Shown one piece after another: positions 24,483-33,661 of a stretch of 48,757 nt of DNA. Origin of the DNA: CAZCPB01 sp044223975 (GTDB lineage: Bacteria; Planctomycetota; Phycisphaerae; Phycisphaerales; UBA1924). Where the stretch lies: the NCBI GenBank assembly GCA_044223975.1, contig JBGALI010000026.1, positions 1-48,757 of the forward strand, given 5' to 3'. A program made the translations under genes and the position numbers. Each line of letters begins with the position of its first letter. Within the stretch, counting starts at the first letter, position 1. The notes beneath the pieces are model-generated. The model had not been told where the DNA came from. It made no database searches and saw nothing but the letters and a program-made list of their open reading frames with translations.

Positions 24483-27077
24483 GTGAAAGGGGGCCGGGCC
24501 TTGAGTGACCAGGAACAGCGGGCGGGCGGACCTCCGACCGAGCGGACGAGATTCCGGCTCGTTGAACGGATTTTCTTCGAAGCCGCGTCGCTCGCCCCGG
24601 GAGACCGCGACGAAGCCGTCACGCGCCTGTGCGCCGGCGACGCCGGGCTTGAATCCGAGGTGCGGGCGCTGATGAGCTCGGCCGCCCGCATCGGCTCCTT
24701 CCTCGAGCAGCCGGCGCTCGGGAAGGACATCGACCAGCTGGCTCGAGAATCCACCGCCTCCGAACCGCCCGACGAACTGGTCGGCACGACCCTGGGCTCA
24801 TTTCGTGTCGAGAAGCGGATCGCTTCGGGCGGCATGGGGACGGTCTACCTTGCGGCGCGCAACGACGGACAGTTCGAGCAGAAGGCCGCGATCAAGGTCG
24901 TCAAGCGCGGCATGGATTCAGAAGAGATTCTGCGTAGGTTCCGGGCCGAGCGGCAGACGCTCGCCGCGCTGGATCACATCAACATCGCCCGGCTCATCGA
25001 CGGCGGGGTCACGCCGGACGGGCGCCCGTTCCTCGTGATGGAGTACGTCGACGGCACGCCGATCGACGTCTACTGCGACCAGCACCGACTGAAGGTCCGC
25101 GAGCGGCTCAGGCTCTTCCGCGACGTGTGCGACGGCGTCCACCACGCGCACCAGAACCTGGTGATTCACCGCGACCTCAAGCCCAGCAACATCCTCGTTA
25201 CGGCTCAGGGCGTCCCCAAGCTCCTGGACTTCGGGATCTCCAAGGTGATCTCCGGCAGCGGTACCGACGGGCCGACCACCGTGGAGACCGACCGCCGCCT
25301 CACGCCCGAGTACGCCAGCCCGGAACAGGTCGAGGGCGGGCACGTCACCACCGCCAGCGATGTCTACTCGCTCGGCGTCGTGCTCTACGAGCTGCTCACC
25401 GGCACCCGGCCTTACCACTTCGGGGTGCGCACCACCGAGGAGCTGCGTCGCATCATCTGCACCCTCGTGCCCCCGCCTCCCAGCGCGGCAGTGACCGTTG
25501 GGGCGTCGCGGCTGCGCGGCACGTCCGGCGTGGTCGGCGGCACGCCCGTCGTTCCAGGGCGCTCGGGGGCGCCCGGCGCTGCGCCTGCCACCGCCGGGGC
25601 GCCGGGCGGCGTCGATGTTCCACAGACACGGGGCGTTTCATCGACGCGCCTCCGCAGCCAGCTCCGCGGCGATCTCGACAACGTCGTCCTCATGGCGCTG
25701 CGCAAAGAACCGCAGCGCCGGTACGCCTCGGCCGAGCAATTCTCGGCCGACATCGGGCATTTTCTGTCCGGGTTGCCTGTGCAGGCGCGCAAGGACACGG
25801 TCGCGTACCGCGCGTCGAAGTTTGTCCGACGCCACGCTGTCGGAGTGGGTCTCACGGTCAGCGCCATGGTCATGTTGAGCACGGCCGCCGTGGTGCTGTA
25901 CCGCCAGGGCATGCGGCTGGAGCAGCAGCGCGACGAGCTGGTCGCGTCGAACCGGATTCTCGGCGAGACCCGGCGGTACCTGCTCACGGTGATCAGCGGC
26001 GCCGAGACGGGCAACCAGGGGCCCGACGCCAGGCTCGGCGATGTGCTCCGCGATGCCGCACACGCCCTGCGGGTTTCGCCGCCGTCGGACCCGCTGACCC
26101 TCGCCGCCGCGGAGCAGGCGCTGGGCCGGTCGGAGATGACGCTGGGCATGCTCGTCGAGGCCCGCCCGCTCCTGGAGAGCGCTGAGCGCGGCCTCTCCAC
26201 CCTGCCCGACGACGCCGACTCCAAGGTCGACATCGGCGTGGACCTCGCCGAGCTCCTGTACTTCGAGGGCCGCCACGCCGAGGCCGAATCCCGGTTCCGC
26301 GATCTGCTGCAGCAGGAGCGGGTCCGCGCCGGCGGCGTGCACACCGAGCGCGAGGGCCTGCTCCTGAACGACTTGGGAGCCAGCCAGCGCGTGCAAGGGA
26401 AGGTCGACGAGGCCATCGCAACCCAGCGCGAGGCGATCGCCGTGCGTTCCGCGGTAAACGGTGAAAAGAGCTTGCCCGTCGCCGAGTCCCAGAACAATCT
26501 CGCCAGCGGTCTCTTCCAGAAGGGCGATGTCGCCGGCGCGATCGAGCAGTTCCAACGCGTCCTGGAGACCCGCGAGGCGCTGCTCAGGCCTGACCATCCT
26601 CTGATCGTCCGCGTTCGCGCCAACCTCGGGCTGGCGGAGCTCCGCGCCGGTCGCCCGGAGCGTGCCATCGTGCTCCTCAGCGCTGCCGCGGAAGCGTGGG
26701 AGCGGGCGTTCGGGCCCGACCATCCGGGGCGCGTCCCGACCATCACGTCGCTGTCCCAGGCCCTGCGCCGGCTGGGAAGGCCCGACGAAGCGATCGTGTG
26801 GCTGCGCCGGGCGCTCGAATGGCAGACCGCTCATCAGCCCAAAGACTCGCCCCAGATCGCCGCGACGGAGGCGAACATCGGCGTGACGCTCGCCGAGAAC
26901 CACCGGGACGCCGAGGCTCGCCCGCTCTTGGAGCGCACGCTGCCGGTGTTGAGGAACGCCGGGCCGGGCAGCGCCGGCATCGCGCGCTCCGCGAGCGAAT
27001 CTCTGGCCGCCGTGTACGAACGCGCCGGCATGGTCGCCGAGGCCAAGGCGGTCCGCGACGCGATGCCGAGCAAGTAG
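24483..27077 (+). CDS. Membrane Ser/Thr protein kinase with C-terminal TPR domain
   Basis: 864 residues from a GTG. Residues about 105-430 are a Hanks-type kinase: glycine loop IASGGMGTVYLA, K138 (AAIKVVKRG), catalytic HRDLKPSN (D231), DFG (D249), activation segment with TPEYASPEQVEGG. A Gly/Ala/Pro-rich insertion sits inside the C-lobe (about 335-385). One transmembrane segment follows (about 455-475, VGVGLTVSAMVMLSTAAVVL), then a coiled coil and several TPR-like units (LRRLGRPDEAIVWLRRALEW). Operon partner of the ECF sigma factor just upstream. Confidence 0.92.
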   Translation: MKGGRALSDQEQRAGGPPTERTRFRLVERIFFEAASLAPGDRDEAVTRLCAGDAGLESEVRALMSSAARIGSFLEQPALGKDIDQLARESTASEPPDELVGTTLGSFRVEKRIASGGMGTVYLAARNDGQFEQKAAIKVVKRGMDSEEILRRFRAERQTLAALDHINIARLIDGGVTPDGRPFLVMEYVDGTPIDVYCDQHRLKVRERLRLFRDVCDGVHHAHQNLVIHRDLKPSNILVTAQGVPKLLDFGISKVISGSGTDGPTTVETDRRLTPEYASPEQVEGGHVTTASDVYSLGVVLYELLTGTRPYHFGVRTTEELRRIICTLVPPPPSAAVTVGASRLRGTSGVVGGTPVVPGRSGAPGAAPATAGAPGGVDVPQTRGVSSTRLRSQLRGDLDNVVLMALRKEPQRRYASAEQFSADIGHFLSGLPVQARKDTVAYRASKFVRRHAVGVGLTVSAMVMLSTAAVVLYRQGMRLEQQRDELVASNRILGETRRYLLTVISGAETGNQGPDARLGDVLRDAAHALRVSPPSDPLTLAAAEQALGRSEMTLGMLVEARPLLESAERGLSTLPDDADSKVDIGVDLAELLYFEGRHAEAESRFRDLLQQERVRAGGVHTEREGLLLNDLGASQRVQGKVDEAIATQREAIAVRSAVNGEKSLPVAESQNNLASGLFQKGDVAGAIEQFQRVLETREALLRPDHPLIVRVRANLGLAELRAGRPERAIVLLSAAAEAWERAFGPDHPGRVPTITSLSQALRRLGRPDEAIVWLRRALEWQTAHQPKDSPQIAATEANIGVTLAENHRDAEARPLLERTLPVLRNAGPGSAGIARSASESLAAVYERAGMVAEAKAVRDAMPSK

Positions 27078-27086
27078 TCGCGCGGC

Positions 27087-27782
27087 TTACCGCCGTCGGC
27101 GCAACCCGAACGCGCCGGCGATGACCGCCAGTGCCGGAGCGCCCGTGCTGGGGACCTGCAGGTTGAACGCGAAGTCCTTGAGCGTTTCCTCGCCCTCGAT
27201 GGTGAGCTGCGCCTCAAACTCGAGCGAGTAGTCGCCCGCGAGCATGATCCCGCCCGTGTCGATCGCCTGGGGCGGCATGCTCTCGTCGACGAACACGAGG
27301 ACCAGGTTGTGCGTCACGTCCTCGACCTTGATCTTGAAGCGATCATTGGGGTGCGAGCTGGGGCGAGCGGTGGCCAGCAGGCTGTACGGCGTGTCCGTGT
27401 TGAGGTGAAACGACGTTGAGATTCGAACGGCGGATTCGCTGAACACGAGCTTGGGCGAGCCGCCCGTCACGCTCAGGCCCCCGGCCCCGGAGAGCGAGCC
27501 CGTGACCACGATCGCGTTGGGGTCAAGCTGGCAGTCGATCCCGGCGCCCGCGGCGTTGATCCCGGTGCCCCCGCCCACGGCGTCGAACGTCGTCGAGAGA
27601 TTCAGGCTCTCGACGAAGGGTGCAAAGTCGGGCGCAAAGAGTGTCTGCGTGTTTGCATCGGCGGAGGTCGCCGCCGTGATCGATCGATTCTGGTCCAGGT
27701 AACTGATGTCGGCGAGCGCACAGGGCGCGCCCGCGGCCAGAGCGGCGGCGGCGACGGCGAATGGGAGTGATTTTCCCGGCAT
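27087..27782 (-). CDS. Exported protein with PEP-CTERM-like sorting tail
   Basis: 231 residues from the ATG at 27782 (GGAG upstream). Signal peptide about 1-24 (SLPFAVAAAALAAGAPCALA). A beta-rich mature domain contains LVFSESAVRISTSFHLNT and a GDYSLEFEAQLTIEGEE strand. The C-terminus reads PSTGAPALAVIAGAFGLRRRR: a Pro-rich turn, a short hydrophobic helix and four Arg, the layout of PEP-CTERM/planctomycete sorting signals. This differs from the dockerin tails of neighbours. Convergent with the kinase gene. Confidence 0.8.
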   Translation of the reverse strand: MPGKSLPFAVAAAALAAGAPCALADISYLDQNRSITAATSADANTQTLFAPDFAPFVESLNLSTTFDAVGGGTGINAAGAGIDCQLDPNAIVVTGSLSGAGGLSVTGGSPKLVFSESAVRISTSFHLNTDTPYSLLATARPSSHPNDRFKIKVEDVTHNLVLVFVDESMPPQAIDTGGIMLAGDYSLEFEAQLTIEGEETLKDFAFNLQVPSTGAPALAVIAGAFGLRRRR

Positions 27783-28093
27783 TCGATGAACTCCATGCAA
27801 AGCATGGCGCTTCCTCCGCTGCGCGCGGCGTGCACCAGAAGGAAGTATGCACGGTTTCCGGGCTACCGCAACCGAAATCGGTGCGGAAAGCCCCCGCGCT
27901 CGTTCTCCCGAGGGGAACAGCCCGGAGCCCGGGGGCACACTCATCCCCCGGGGCCGGGCCCCCCGGAGAACCCACTTGGATGGGAATCGTGAAATCGTGA
28001 CATCCCTTGCCGTCCTTTGACGCATGCACCCCGGCGGGAAGCCCTGTCGGCGGGCCGCGACCGCACGTCCGATCATGTGAAAGGTGCAACGGA
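27783..28093. other. Divergent promoter region, no gene
   Basis: 311 bases between two divergent exported-protein genes. A G/C-rich stretch (27935-27975) can form imperfect hairpins. No ORF with a ribosome binding site. Confidence 0.5.
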
Positions 28094-30286
28094 ATGCTGA
28101 TCTCCGATCGCGACCACGGCTTGAACGCGGCCAACCTGCTCGCGCTGGAGTCGCGGACGCTGTTCAGCGCGGACTACTGGTCCGTCGGCATGACCGACGA
28201 TCGCGTCACGAGCGGCAGCAGCGTGTACGTGGAGGACGGGCGCGTGGACGACAGCGGCCACGTCACCGGCGCCCGCGCCTACGACGACGTCTCCGGCGCG
28301 GGATCTCCGACCGGCACCGACTGGTTCAGCATCACGTTCGACGACAAAGGCGGGCTCCGCGTCGGGCACCGTGATTCGGGGTACCTCCAGCCGCAGGAGC
28401 ACGGCACCGAATTTGAGATCCACCACGGCTACCCGGCAGGCTGGTTCCTGGGCTCGGGCAACCGCCTGGGGATCGGGCAACTCAGCTGGACCGTCGAGCA
28501 CGCCGCAGACGCCACCGTCGACGACCTGGCTGGACGCTGGGCCGTCAACGGGCTCCACCTGGAGCGGAAGACCCGTCTCGACGAGAGCTTCGACGGTCTG
28601 TTCGGCACTTCCACCATCACCGGCTCCGATATCACCGGGGAGGTCAGTCGCCGCCGCCATGGCCAGCTCGAGACGACTGCCGTGACGGGCACGATCCAGT
28701 CCGTCACGCCCTCGGGCGTCGTCCGCTTCGGCGGTGCTCAACTCCAGGACGTCGTGGCCTACCTCGGACGCGACAAGGCCGTCGCCGTCTGGGCAGAACT
28801 ATCCTCGGGCGATGACGAACTCTCCTTCGGCGCCGCTGTCCGGCGCGGCGCAGACTTCACCACAGGCGCGGTCGCTGGCGCATACCGCGTTGCCATGGTG
28901 CTGCCCGACGAGGTCAACGATGTTCACTTCGGATCTTCCGTCGTGGTCCTCGATCTCCGGCTTGAGCTGAACACCGACGGCACATACACCGCCCGCGATC
29001 TCAGTGACTTTGATTCGGGCACCGACACCGTCCGCTTCCAGGGGAACTGGTCCCTCAACGGCGACGAGATCTCCACCGCCGGCACCGGCGGTCTGGTCAC
29101 CCGGTGGGTGCTCTCTTCCAACGGTTCGACGCTGCTGCCGATGTCGCTGACCGAGTCCGATGGCACGGTCCGCGCCCTCGCCGGACTTGGTTCAAGGCTC
29201 CGCACCGGCGATCCCGCGGCCGTTACGCCCCGCGTCACGCTTGTCGGCTCCGACGATTCGGGCCACCACACCATCTTTGAGCGCGGGCAGGACGATGTCT
29301 GGCGGCAGGCCGATCTCCGCGCCAAGGCCGGTGGCCCGGAGATCATCGGCCGCGTGGAGTCCTGGACGAGCCCGCGCGACGGCCTCGTTCACGCCGCGGC
29401 GCGCTCGGCCGATTCCGTGATCCTGTACACCCGCGCCTCCGGCGGCGGCTGGTCGTTCCGGAACCTCACGAGCGAGATCGCCGGCTCCGCGTCGATCGCT
29501 TCCAACCTCACGGTTTTCGTCGACACCCAGGGGCGTGCCGGCATCGCGGGGGTCGGGCTCTCGGGCGATTTGCTCCTGTACCGCGAGCCCGCGGCGGGTT
29601 CTGCGTGGACGTTCACAAACCTCTCGGAGTCCCAGGTGCGTGCGGGAGGTCATTCCATGCCAACGCTGGTGGGCGACGTCACCAGCTACGTCACGCCATG
29701 GAACGGTCTCAACATTGCCGCGCTCGATGATCACGGGCATATCCAGGCCGTCTGGACCTCCCCGGTGCTCGACGGCCAGTGGCGATTGTCCGACCTCTCC
29801 GACGACACCGGCGGGGGCCCCCTGTCCGGCGGCCTCACGGTGTACATCGCGCCCTGGGGGGGCATCAATCTCTCGGGGCTCGACAGCGCCGGCAATGTCA
29901 GGGTGACCTGGTGGGCGCCGGGCCTGGATTCCTGGCATCAGGACGACCTCACCCAGATCGCGGGCGCCCCGGCCTTGGCCGCCGGGAGCATTACAAGCTA
30001 CGTCAATCCTTGGGGGGGCCTGAACATCGCCGGACTTGACGAGCAAGGCGACGTGCAGATTCTGTGGTGGGCGCCCGGCCTGGATCGCTGGCAGTCCTCG
30101 AAGATGACGTCCGCGGGCGATGCGTCCGTGCGCCCGACCGGTCGGTTGCACGCCGTCACGGCGCCCGACGGTCGAACCACCGTCTTCGGAAACACGTCGA
30201 GCGGAGACGTGGCGGGGCTCACCTTTGAACCAAGCGCCTCCCGCTGGACCTCGCACAACCTGACGGCCATCGCGCCGGACTACTGA
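28094..30286 (+). CDS. LEPR-motif exported protein with tandem WG/PWGG repeats
   Basis: 730 residues from the ATG at 28094. Near the N-terminus it has LNAANLLALESRTLFSAD, close to the LEPR-xLL motif of large planctomycete exported proteins, and no ordinary signal peptide. Residues about 20-410 are beta-rich. From about 410 to the end lie repeats of about 75 residues on the pattern SYVxPWGGLNIAGLD ... WWAPGLDxWxxxDLT, probably a beta-propeller. The repeats suggest a surface adhesion or carbohydrate-binding role, which is inference. A T-rich terminator follows. Confidence 0.82.
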   Translation: MLISDRDHGLNAANLLALESRTLFSADYWSVGMTDDRVTSGSSVYVEDGRVDDSGHVTGARAYDDVSGAGSPTGTDWFSITFDDKGGLRVGHRDSGYLQPQEHGTEFEIHHGYPAGWFLGSGNRLGIGQLSWTVEHAADATVDDLAGRWAVNGLHLERKTRLDESFDGLFGTSTITGSDITGEVSRRRHGQLETTAVTGTIQSVTPSGVVRFGGAQLQDVVAYLGRDKAVAVWAELSSGDDELSFGAAVRRGADFTTGAVAGAYRVAMVLPDEVNDVHFGSSVVVLDLRLELNTDGTYTARDLSDFDSGTDTVRFQGNWSLNGDEISTAGTGGLVTRWVLSSNGSTLLPMSLTESDGTVRALAGLGSRLRTGDPAAVTPRVTLVGSDDSGHHTIFERGQDDVWRQADLRAKAGGPEIIGRVESWTSPRDGLVHAAARSADSVILYTRASGGGWSFRNLTSEIAGSASIASNLTVFVDTQGRAGIAGVGLSGDLLLYREPAAGSAWTFTNLSESQVRAGGHSMPTLVGDVTSYVTPWNGLNIAALDDHGHIQAVWTSPVLDGQWRLSDLSDDTGGGPLSGGLTVYIAPWGGINLSGLDSAGNVRVTWWAPGLDSWHQDDLTQIAGAPALAAGSITSYVNPWGGLNIAGLDEQGDVQILWWAPGLDRWQSSKMTSAGDASVRPTGRLHAVTAPDGRTTVFGNTSSGDVAGLTFEPSASRWTSHNLTAIAPDY

Positions 30287-30318
30287 GGCGATCGCTACCC
30301 CCCGTCGCCGCAGTGACC

Positions 30319-30350
30319 GGAAGCCCGGGCCTTCGAGCCCGGGCTTTCTT
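30319..30350 (+). terminator. Rho-independent terminator of the LEPR-motif gene
   Basis: Stem GGAAGCCCGGG/CCCGGGCTTTC with an 8-base loop, followed by TTCTTCTT. Confidence 0.8.
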
Positions 30351-30433
30351 CTTGGTGGCTCGGGTCGCGTTCATTCCCGCTGCGCGAGCGAGGAAGCGGG
30401 CAACCCGCGCCCGCGCGCACCGACTCCCGCCGA

Positions 30434-30453
30434 TGCAACGTCCAAACGTTGCA
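30434..30453. repeat. Perfect small palindrome near the left att site
   Basis: TGCAACGT, loop CCAA, ACGTTGCA. 32 bases before the 16-bp att repeat. Could be a recombinase arm site or a chance hairpin. The rest of 30351-30485 has no gene. Confidence 0.4.
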
Positions 30454-30485
30454 CAAGATGGAGATCGATCACGAGGATCGCGGTG

Positions 30486-30501
30486 AATGGAGCCGGGGGG
30501 A
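30486..30501. other. Left attachment site (attL) of the integrated element
   Basis: AATGGAGCCGGGGGGA is identical to 42282-42297, where it is the complement of the acceptor and T-stem 3' strand of a tRNA-like gene. Confidence 0.7.
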
Positions 30502-30609
30502 TACGACAATGTGATTCCGGAAGCCTCTGTTTTCGCCGTGAACTCAGGCTCTTCCGAGATCATGTCCGTAGTGCCCCCGATTCACTGGGGGACTTTTGGG
30601 GGAGTTTCC

Positions 30610-31344
30610 ATGTCCCGCCAGTCCCGAGGTCCTCACTGCGCTCTCGCCGTCGGCTACGTCCGAGTCAGCACGTCCGAACAAGCCCGGGAGGGCGTCAGTC
30701 TTGACGCCCAAAGGGCGCGAATCGCGGCCCACTGTCAGGCCAAGGGTTGGTCGTTGGCACACACCTACGCCGACGAGGGAATCAGCGGCAGGAAAGCCAG
30801 CAACCGCCCCGGCTTGGAGGCCGCCATTCGGCACGTGTGTGAGGTCAAAGGATCTTTGATCGTCTACAGCCTTTCGCGGCTGGCACGCTCGACCAAGGAC
30901 GCAATCCTGATCTCCGAGCGGCTCTCGCGAGCGGATGCCGAGATGGTCTTGCTGTCCGAGTCCGTGGACACGACAACGGCCTCGGGGCGGATGTTCTACG
31001 CAGTGCTGGCGGCGCTCGCCGCATTCGAATCCGAGTTGATCGGGGAACGGACGAAGCTCGCACTGGACCACAAGAAAGCGAAGGGCGAGCGGTATTGCCT
31101 CCATGCTCCGTACGGCTTCCGATTTAACTGCTCCGGCAAGCTCGTGCCCCATCCAACCGAGGCGAAGAGCGCAGGCACGATGCGCCGGCTCGCCGCTCGT
31201 GGAGAGTCGCTCCGAAAGATCGCGGCTTGCCTGCCCGAACTTGGCGTCTTGAACCGAAGCGGGAAGCCGTTCAACTTCGCACAAGTGGGCGAAATTGTGC
31301 GGCGGCTGCGAACGCCGGTTCTACCGCCTCGCCGCGCGGCGTGA
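30610..31344 (+). CDS. Serine recombinase (resolvase/invertase family)
   Basis: 244 residues from the ATG at 30610 (GGGGGAG upstream); the frame is open back to the att site. Resolvase catalytic domain: VGYVRVSTSEQAREGVSLDA with catalytic Ser in VRVSTSEQ, then DEGISGRKASNRPGL, LIVYSLSRLARSTKD and GRMFYAVLAALAAFESELIG. A short C-terminal DNA-binding region (KIAACLPELGVLNRSGKPFN) follows. It is smaller than large phage-type serine integrases and lacks their Cys-rich domain, so inversion or resolution is more likely than integration. Confidence 0.93.
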   Translation: MSRQSRGPHCALAVGYVRVSTSEQAREGVSLDAQRARIAAHCQAKGWSLAHTYADEGISGRKASNRPGLEAAIRHVCEVKGSLIVYSLSRLARSTKDAILISERLSRADAEMVLLSESVDTTTASGRMFYAVLAALAAFESELIGERTKLALDHKKAKGERYCLHAPYGFRFNCSGKLVPHPTEAKSAGTMRRLAARGESLRKIAACLPELGVLNRSGKPFNFAQVGEIVRRLRTPVLPPRRAA

Positions 31345-31405
31345 TCGGGAGCACCAAGCCTTCAATCGAATTGCCCGGCTCGTATACTGGATCAGGAGAA
31401 CGGTC

Positions 31406-31780
31406 ATGGATGAAAACACTGCCGAACAGCTTGCAGCAATCGTTGGCGGGGAGGCTTGGCAGAGCGGCGGCGGAATCTGGGTTGTCTCCGTCCACAGGGA
31501 GGATGGTTCGCTTGTCGTCCTCGGCGGAGATGCGATCTGCGAGTACGAGAACGACGAGGCACTTGACGCGTCTCAAGCTAAACAAACCATCATCCTGACC
31601 ATCCCCACGGCGGACGAGCTTTGGGTTGTCGTTGACGGAAAGGGCAACGTGTTTTTCAGGAACGGCGACCTGAAGCGCGGGTGGCTCCATGAGGACGACG
31701 CGAAGCACGAGGCTTTGGGCTATCAGTCTCGGGATGGGGAACGGTACTTCGTGGTTCAGCAGAGCGAAGCCAACGCATGA
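31406..31780 (+). CDS. Hypothetical protein of the integrated element
   Basis: 124 residues from the ATG at 31406, with AGGAGAA 5 bases upstream. Opening block AEQLAAIVGGEAWQSGGG followed by WVVSVHREDGSLVVLGGD and ICEYENDEA; a beta-alpha layout without membrane segments. I recall similar small genes in planctomycete genomes but no assigned function. Separated by 61 bases from the serine recombinase; may be cotranscribed. Confidence 0.75.
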   Translation: MDENTAEQLAAIVGGEAWQSGGGIWVVSVHREDGSLVVLGGDAICEYENDEALDASQAKQTIILTIPTADELWVVVDGKGNVFFRNGDLKRGWLHEDDAKHEALGYQSRDGERYFVVQQSEANA

Positions 31781-31861
31781 ATCTTGAAGCGCGGGAGGGG
31801 CTGCGACTCTTCGCTATGGCTGGCGGGCTGAAGGCCCGTGATTCTGGCTCGCAACTAGCGG

Positions 31862-33214
31862 TCAATCCGGAAGAGTAAGTAACTGCGTCGCTCTTGTACT
31901 ACCGGTCGTCAAGAGCGACGCCAAAACTCGACCGTGCAAGCAGGTGAAGTACGGCGGCAACGCCTCACCGATCAGGTTGCGGATGAGGTACCGTTGCCGC
32001 CCGCTGAGCGCAACGTGCCACTTGTACCAGCGCGGAACCGTCTGGAGGTCGGCGCATTCACGCGCACTCAACACGCGGTTTTCGTAGGGATGGATTTTCC
32101 AATCACTGCCGACATGACTGGAGTTCGTGGTGATCGTAGCGGCAGGCCGATCCGAGCGCATTCGGCGGTAGCTGGACAGGAAACCCTTGATGAGTCGAGG
32201 TCTGCCCCGTCCAAACACGATAGGCCGATTCCACAGTACGCCGTCGCAGTGCGAACACTTCGCTCTGTCCTTTGCCGCCACCCTTCGACCACAGTTTGGA
32301 CACGCGTTGTTGTCGTACGCGCTCTTGCCGCTGTGCTTGGGAATATCGGCGATGAGCCTGTACCGCTCCGCGTCGTACCATGGCACGTTGTGTAGCGCAT
32401 CCTTGCCCGAGGCTGTGTCTTCGCTCGCCGCGTCAAGAGCCGGGTATCGCCGGGCCTCGCACCACTGCCTGACGGTCACCCACGGCTTGTAGTTGTCCCC
32501 GCCGCCGTCGCAGTGGGTCGGGGCCGGGATCGGCGCGGCCTGAGCCCTCCGAAGTGCAGCGACGCACTTCTCGGCCTTTCGGATTCCGACAATGACCGCC
32601 CGCGTTCGCGACTGCGGCACCCCGTAGTCGGCCACGTCGATCGGCATGTGCCAGAACTCGTACTCGGGTAGTTCGCGTTTTAGCACGTCCACTACCGTGC
32701 GCTTGGTGCCATTCCAGTAGACCGCGTGCGTCAGGATTTGCCGGACGTTTTCCGCGACAATCGCACGCGGCTTGAGCTTCCGGGCGACTTGAATGATCCG
32801 AAGCAGCAGCGCGTTCTTCTTGGCGTTTTTGTGGGCGTTCTTGGTCGCGCGCTTGCCACGGCTCGGGTTGGAACTACTCATCCCCTGGCACGGGGGCGTA
32901 GCGACCAACAGCGTCGGTGGATAGTCGTGCTTCGCGGAGTACGCTCTTACGATCTCGTTCACCCTCTTGCGAACATCGCCCACAATCCAGTTCGAGTCCG
33001 GGAAATTCGACCTTCCGATTTCGGCACGCTTGGGCTCCAACTCCGCTTGAACGACGAGATCGTAACCGGCCGCGAGGTATCCGGCGTCGCTCAGTCCGCC
33101 GCCGGAAAACAGCGAGACAGCCGTCAGCCCCTTGGATGCGCGTGGGCGATGGGTGCGCAGCACGAATCGCGCAACAGGATCAGCGGCCTTGGGCTTGGAC
33201 ACGATGGCGGCCAT
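31862..33214 (-). CDS. dcm: DNA (cytosine-5) methyltransferase with internal zinc ribbon
   Basis: 450 residues. Motif I SLFSGGGLSDAGYLAAGYD (about 34-52), motif IV PPCQGMS with catalytic Cys109, motif VI AENV (154-157), motif VIII QSRTRAVIVG, motif X near the C-terminus (RNLIGEALPP). The target-recognition region carries a Cys4 zinc ribbon (CPNCGRRV ... CSHCDG, about 335-365), an unusual addition. It overlaps the end of vsr by 35 bases, so they are translationally linked. Most likely the self-protecting methylase of the defence operon. Confidence 0.92.
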   Translation of the reverse strand: MAAIVSKPKAADPVARFVLRTHRPRASKGLTAVSLFSGGGLSDAGYLAAGYDLVVQAELEPKRAEIGRSNFPDSNWIVGDVRKRVNEIVRAYSAKHDYPPTLLVATPPCQGMSSSNPSRGKRATKNAHKNAKKNALLLRIIQVARKLKPRAIVAENVRQILTHAVYWNGTKRTVVDVLKRELPEYEFWHMPIDVADYGVPQSRTRAVIVGIRKAEKCVAALRRAQAAPIPAPTHCDGGGDNYKPWVTVRQWCEARRYPALDAASEDTASGKDALHNVPWYDAERYRLIADIPKHSGKSAYDNNACPNCGRRVAAKDRAKCSHCDGVLWNRPIVFGRGRPRLIKGFLSSYRRMRSDRPAATITTNSSHVGSDWKIHPYENRVLSARECADLQTVPRWYKWHVALSGRQRYLIRNLIGEALPPYFTCLHGRVLASLLTTGSTRATQLLTLPD

Positions 33215-33650
33215 TGGCGAGATCGTATCGGCTCGGAGGGATGCGCGACGTGAGCCGTTGGATGGCGCGTCCAAATCGCTCAGGAGTGGACAGGTCGTGC
33301 TCGCGCACGACGAGGACCTTCCACCCTTCCCGCCGCAGGCGACTGCGAACGCGCTTGTCTCGCGCGATGTTGCCCTCAATCTTCGCTCGCCACCAAGCGC
33401 TGAGGTCTCGCTTGAAGTCGTGACAGCGTCCGCACCCATGCCAGAAGCAGCCGTCAACGAAGACCACACAGCGTCGGCCAAGGAAAATCAGATCGGGGCT
33501 ACCCGTGAAGCGTCGTCCTGCTTGAGCGCGATAGCCGTCTGCTGTCAGGAATCGGAATCCAGCGTGCCAAAGAGCAGCGGCAACGCGGCGCTCGGGTGCA
33601 GTCCGACCGCGATTAGCTCGCATGGCCTTACGGCGTTGCTCTGGTGCCAT
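33180..33650 (-). CDS. vsr: Very-short-patch-repair-type endonuclease (Vsr)
   Basis: 156 residues. Motifs: TAPERRVAAALWHAGFRF, PDLIFLGRRCVVFVDGCFWHG with the catalytic Asp in PDLIF and the family FWHGC segment, WW..KIEGNIARDKRV, GWKVLVVREHDL. Vsr nicks T:G mismatches made by deamination of 5-methylcytosine, so pairing with the overlapping methylase gene is functionally sensible. The gap from the ATPase-nuclease stop is 11 bases. Confidence 0.92.
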   Translation of the reverse strand: MAPEQRRKAMRANRGRTAPERRVAAALWHAGFRFLTADGYRAQAGRRFTGSPDLIFLGRRCVVFVDGCFWHGCGRCHDFKRDLSAWWRAKIEGNIARDKRVRSRLRREGWKVLVVREHDLSTPERFGRAIQRLTSRIPPSRYDLANGRHRVQAQGR

Positions 33651-33661
33651 GACGTCGATGG

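Noticed and set aside
30564..30609. Upstream start for the serine recombinase near the att site
   Set aside because: The extra residues are not conserved-looking, and GGGGGAG precedes the ATG at 30610.
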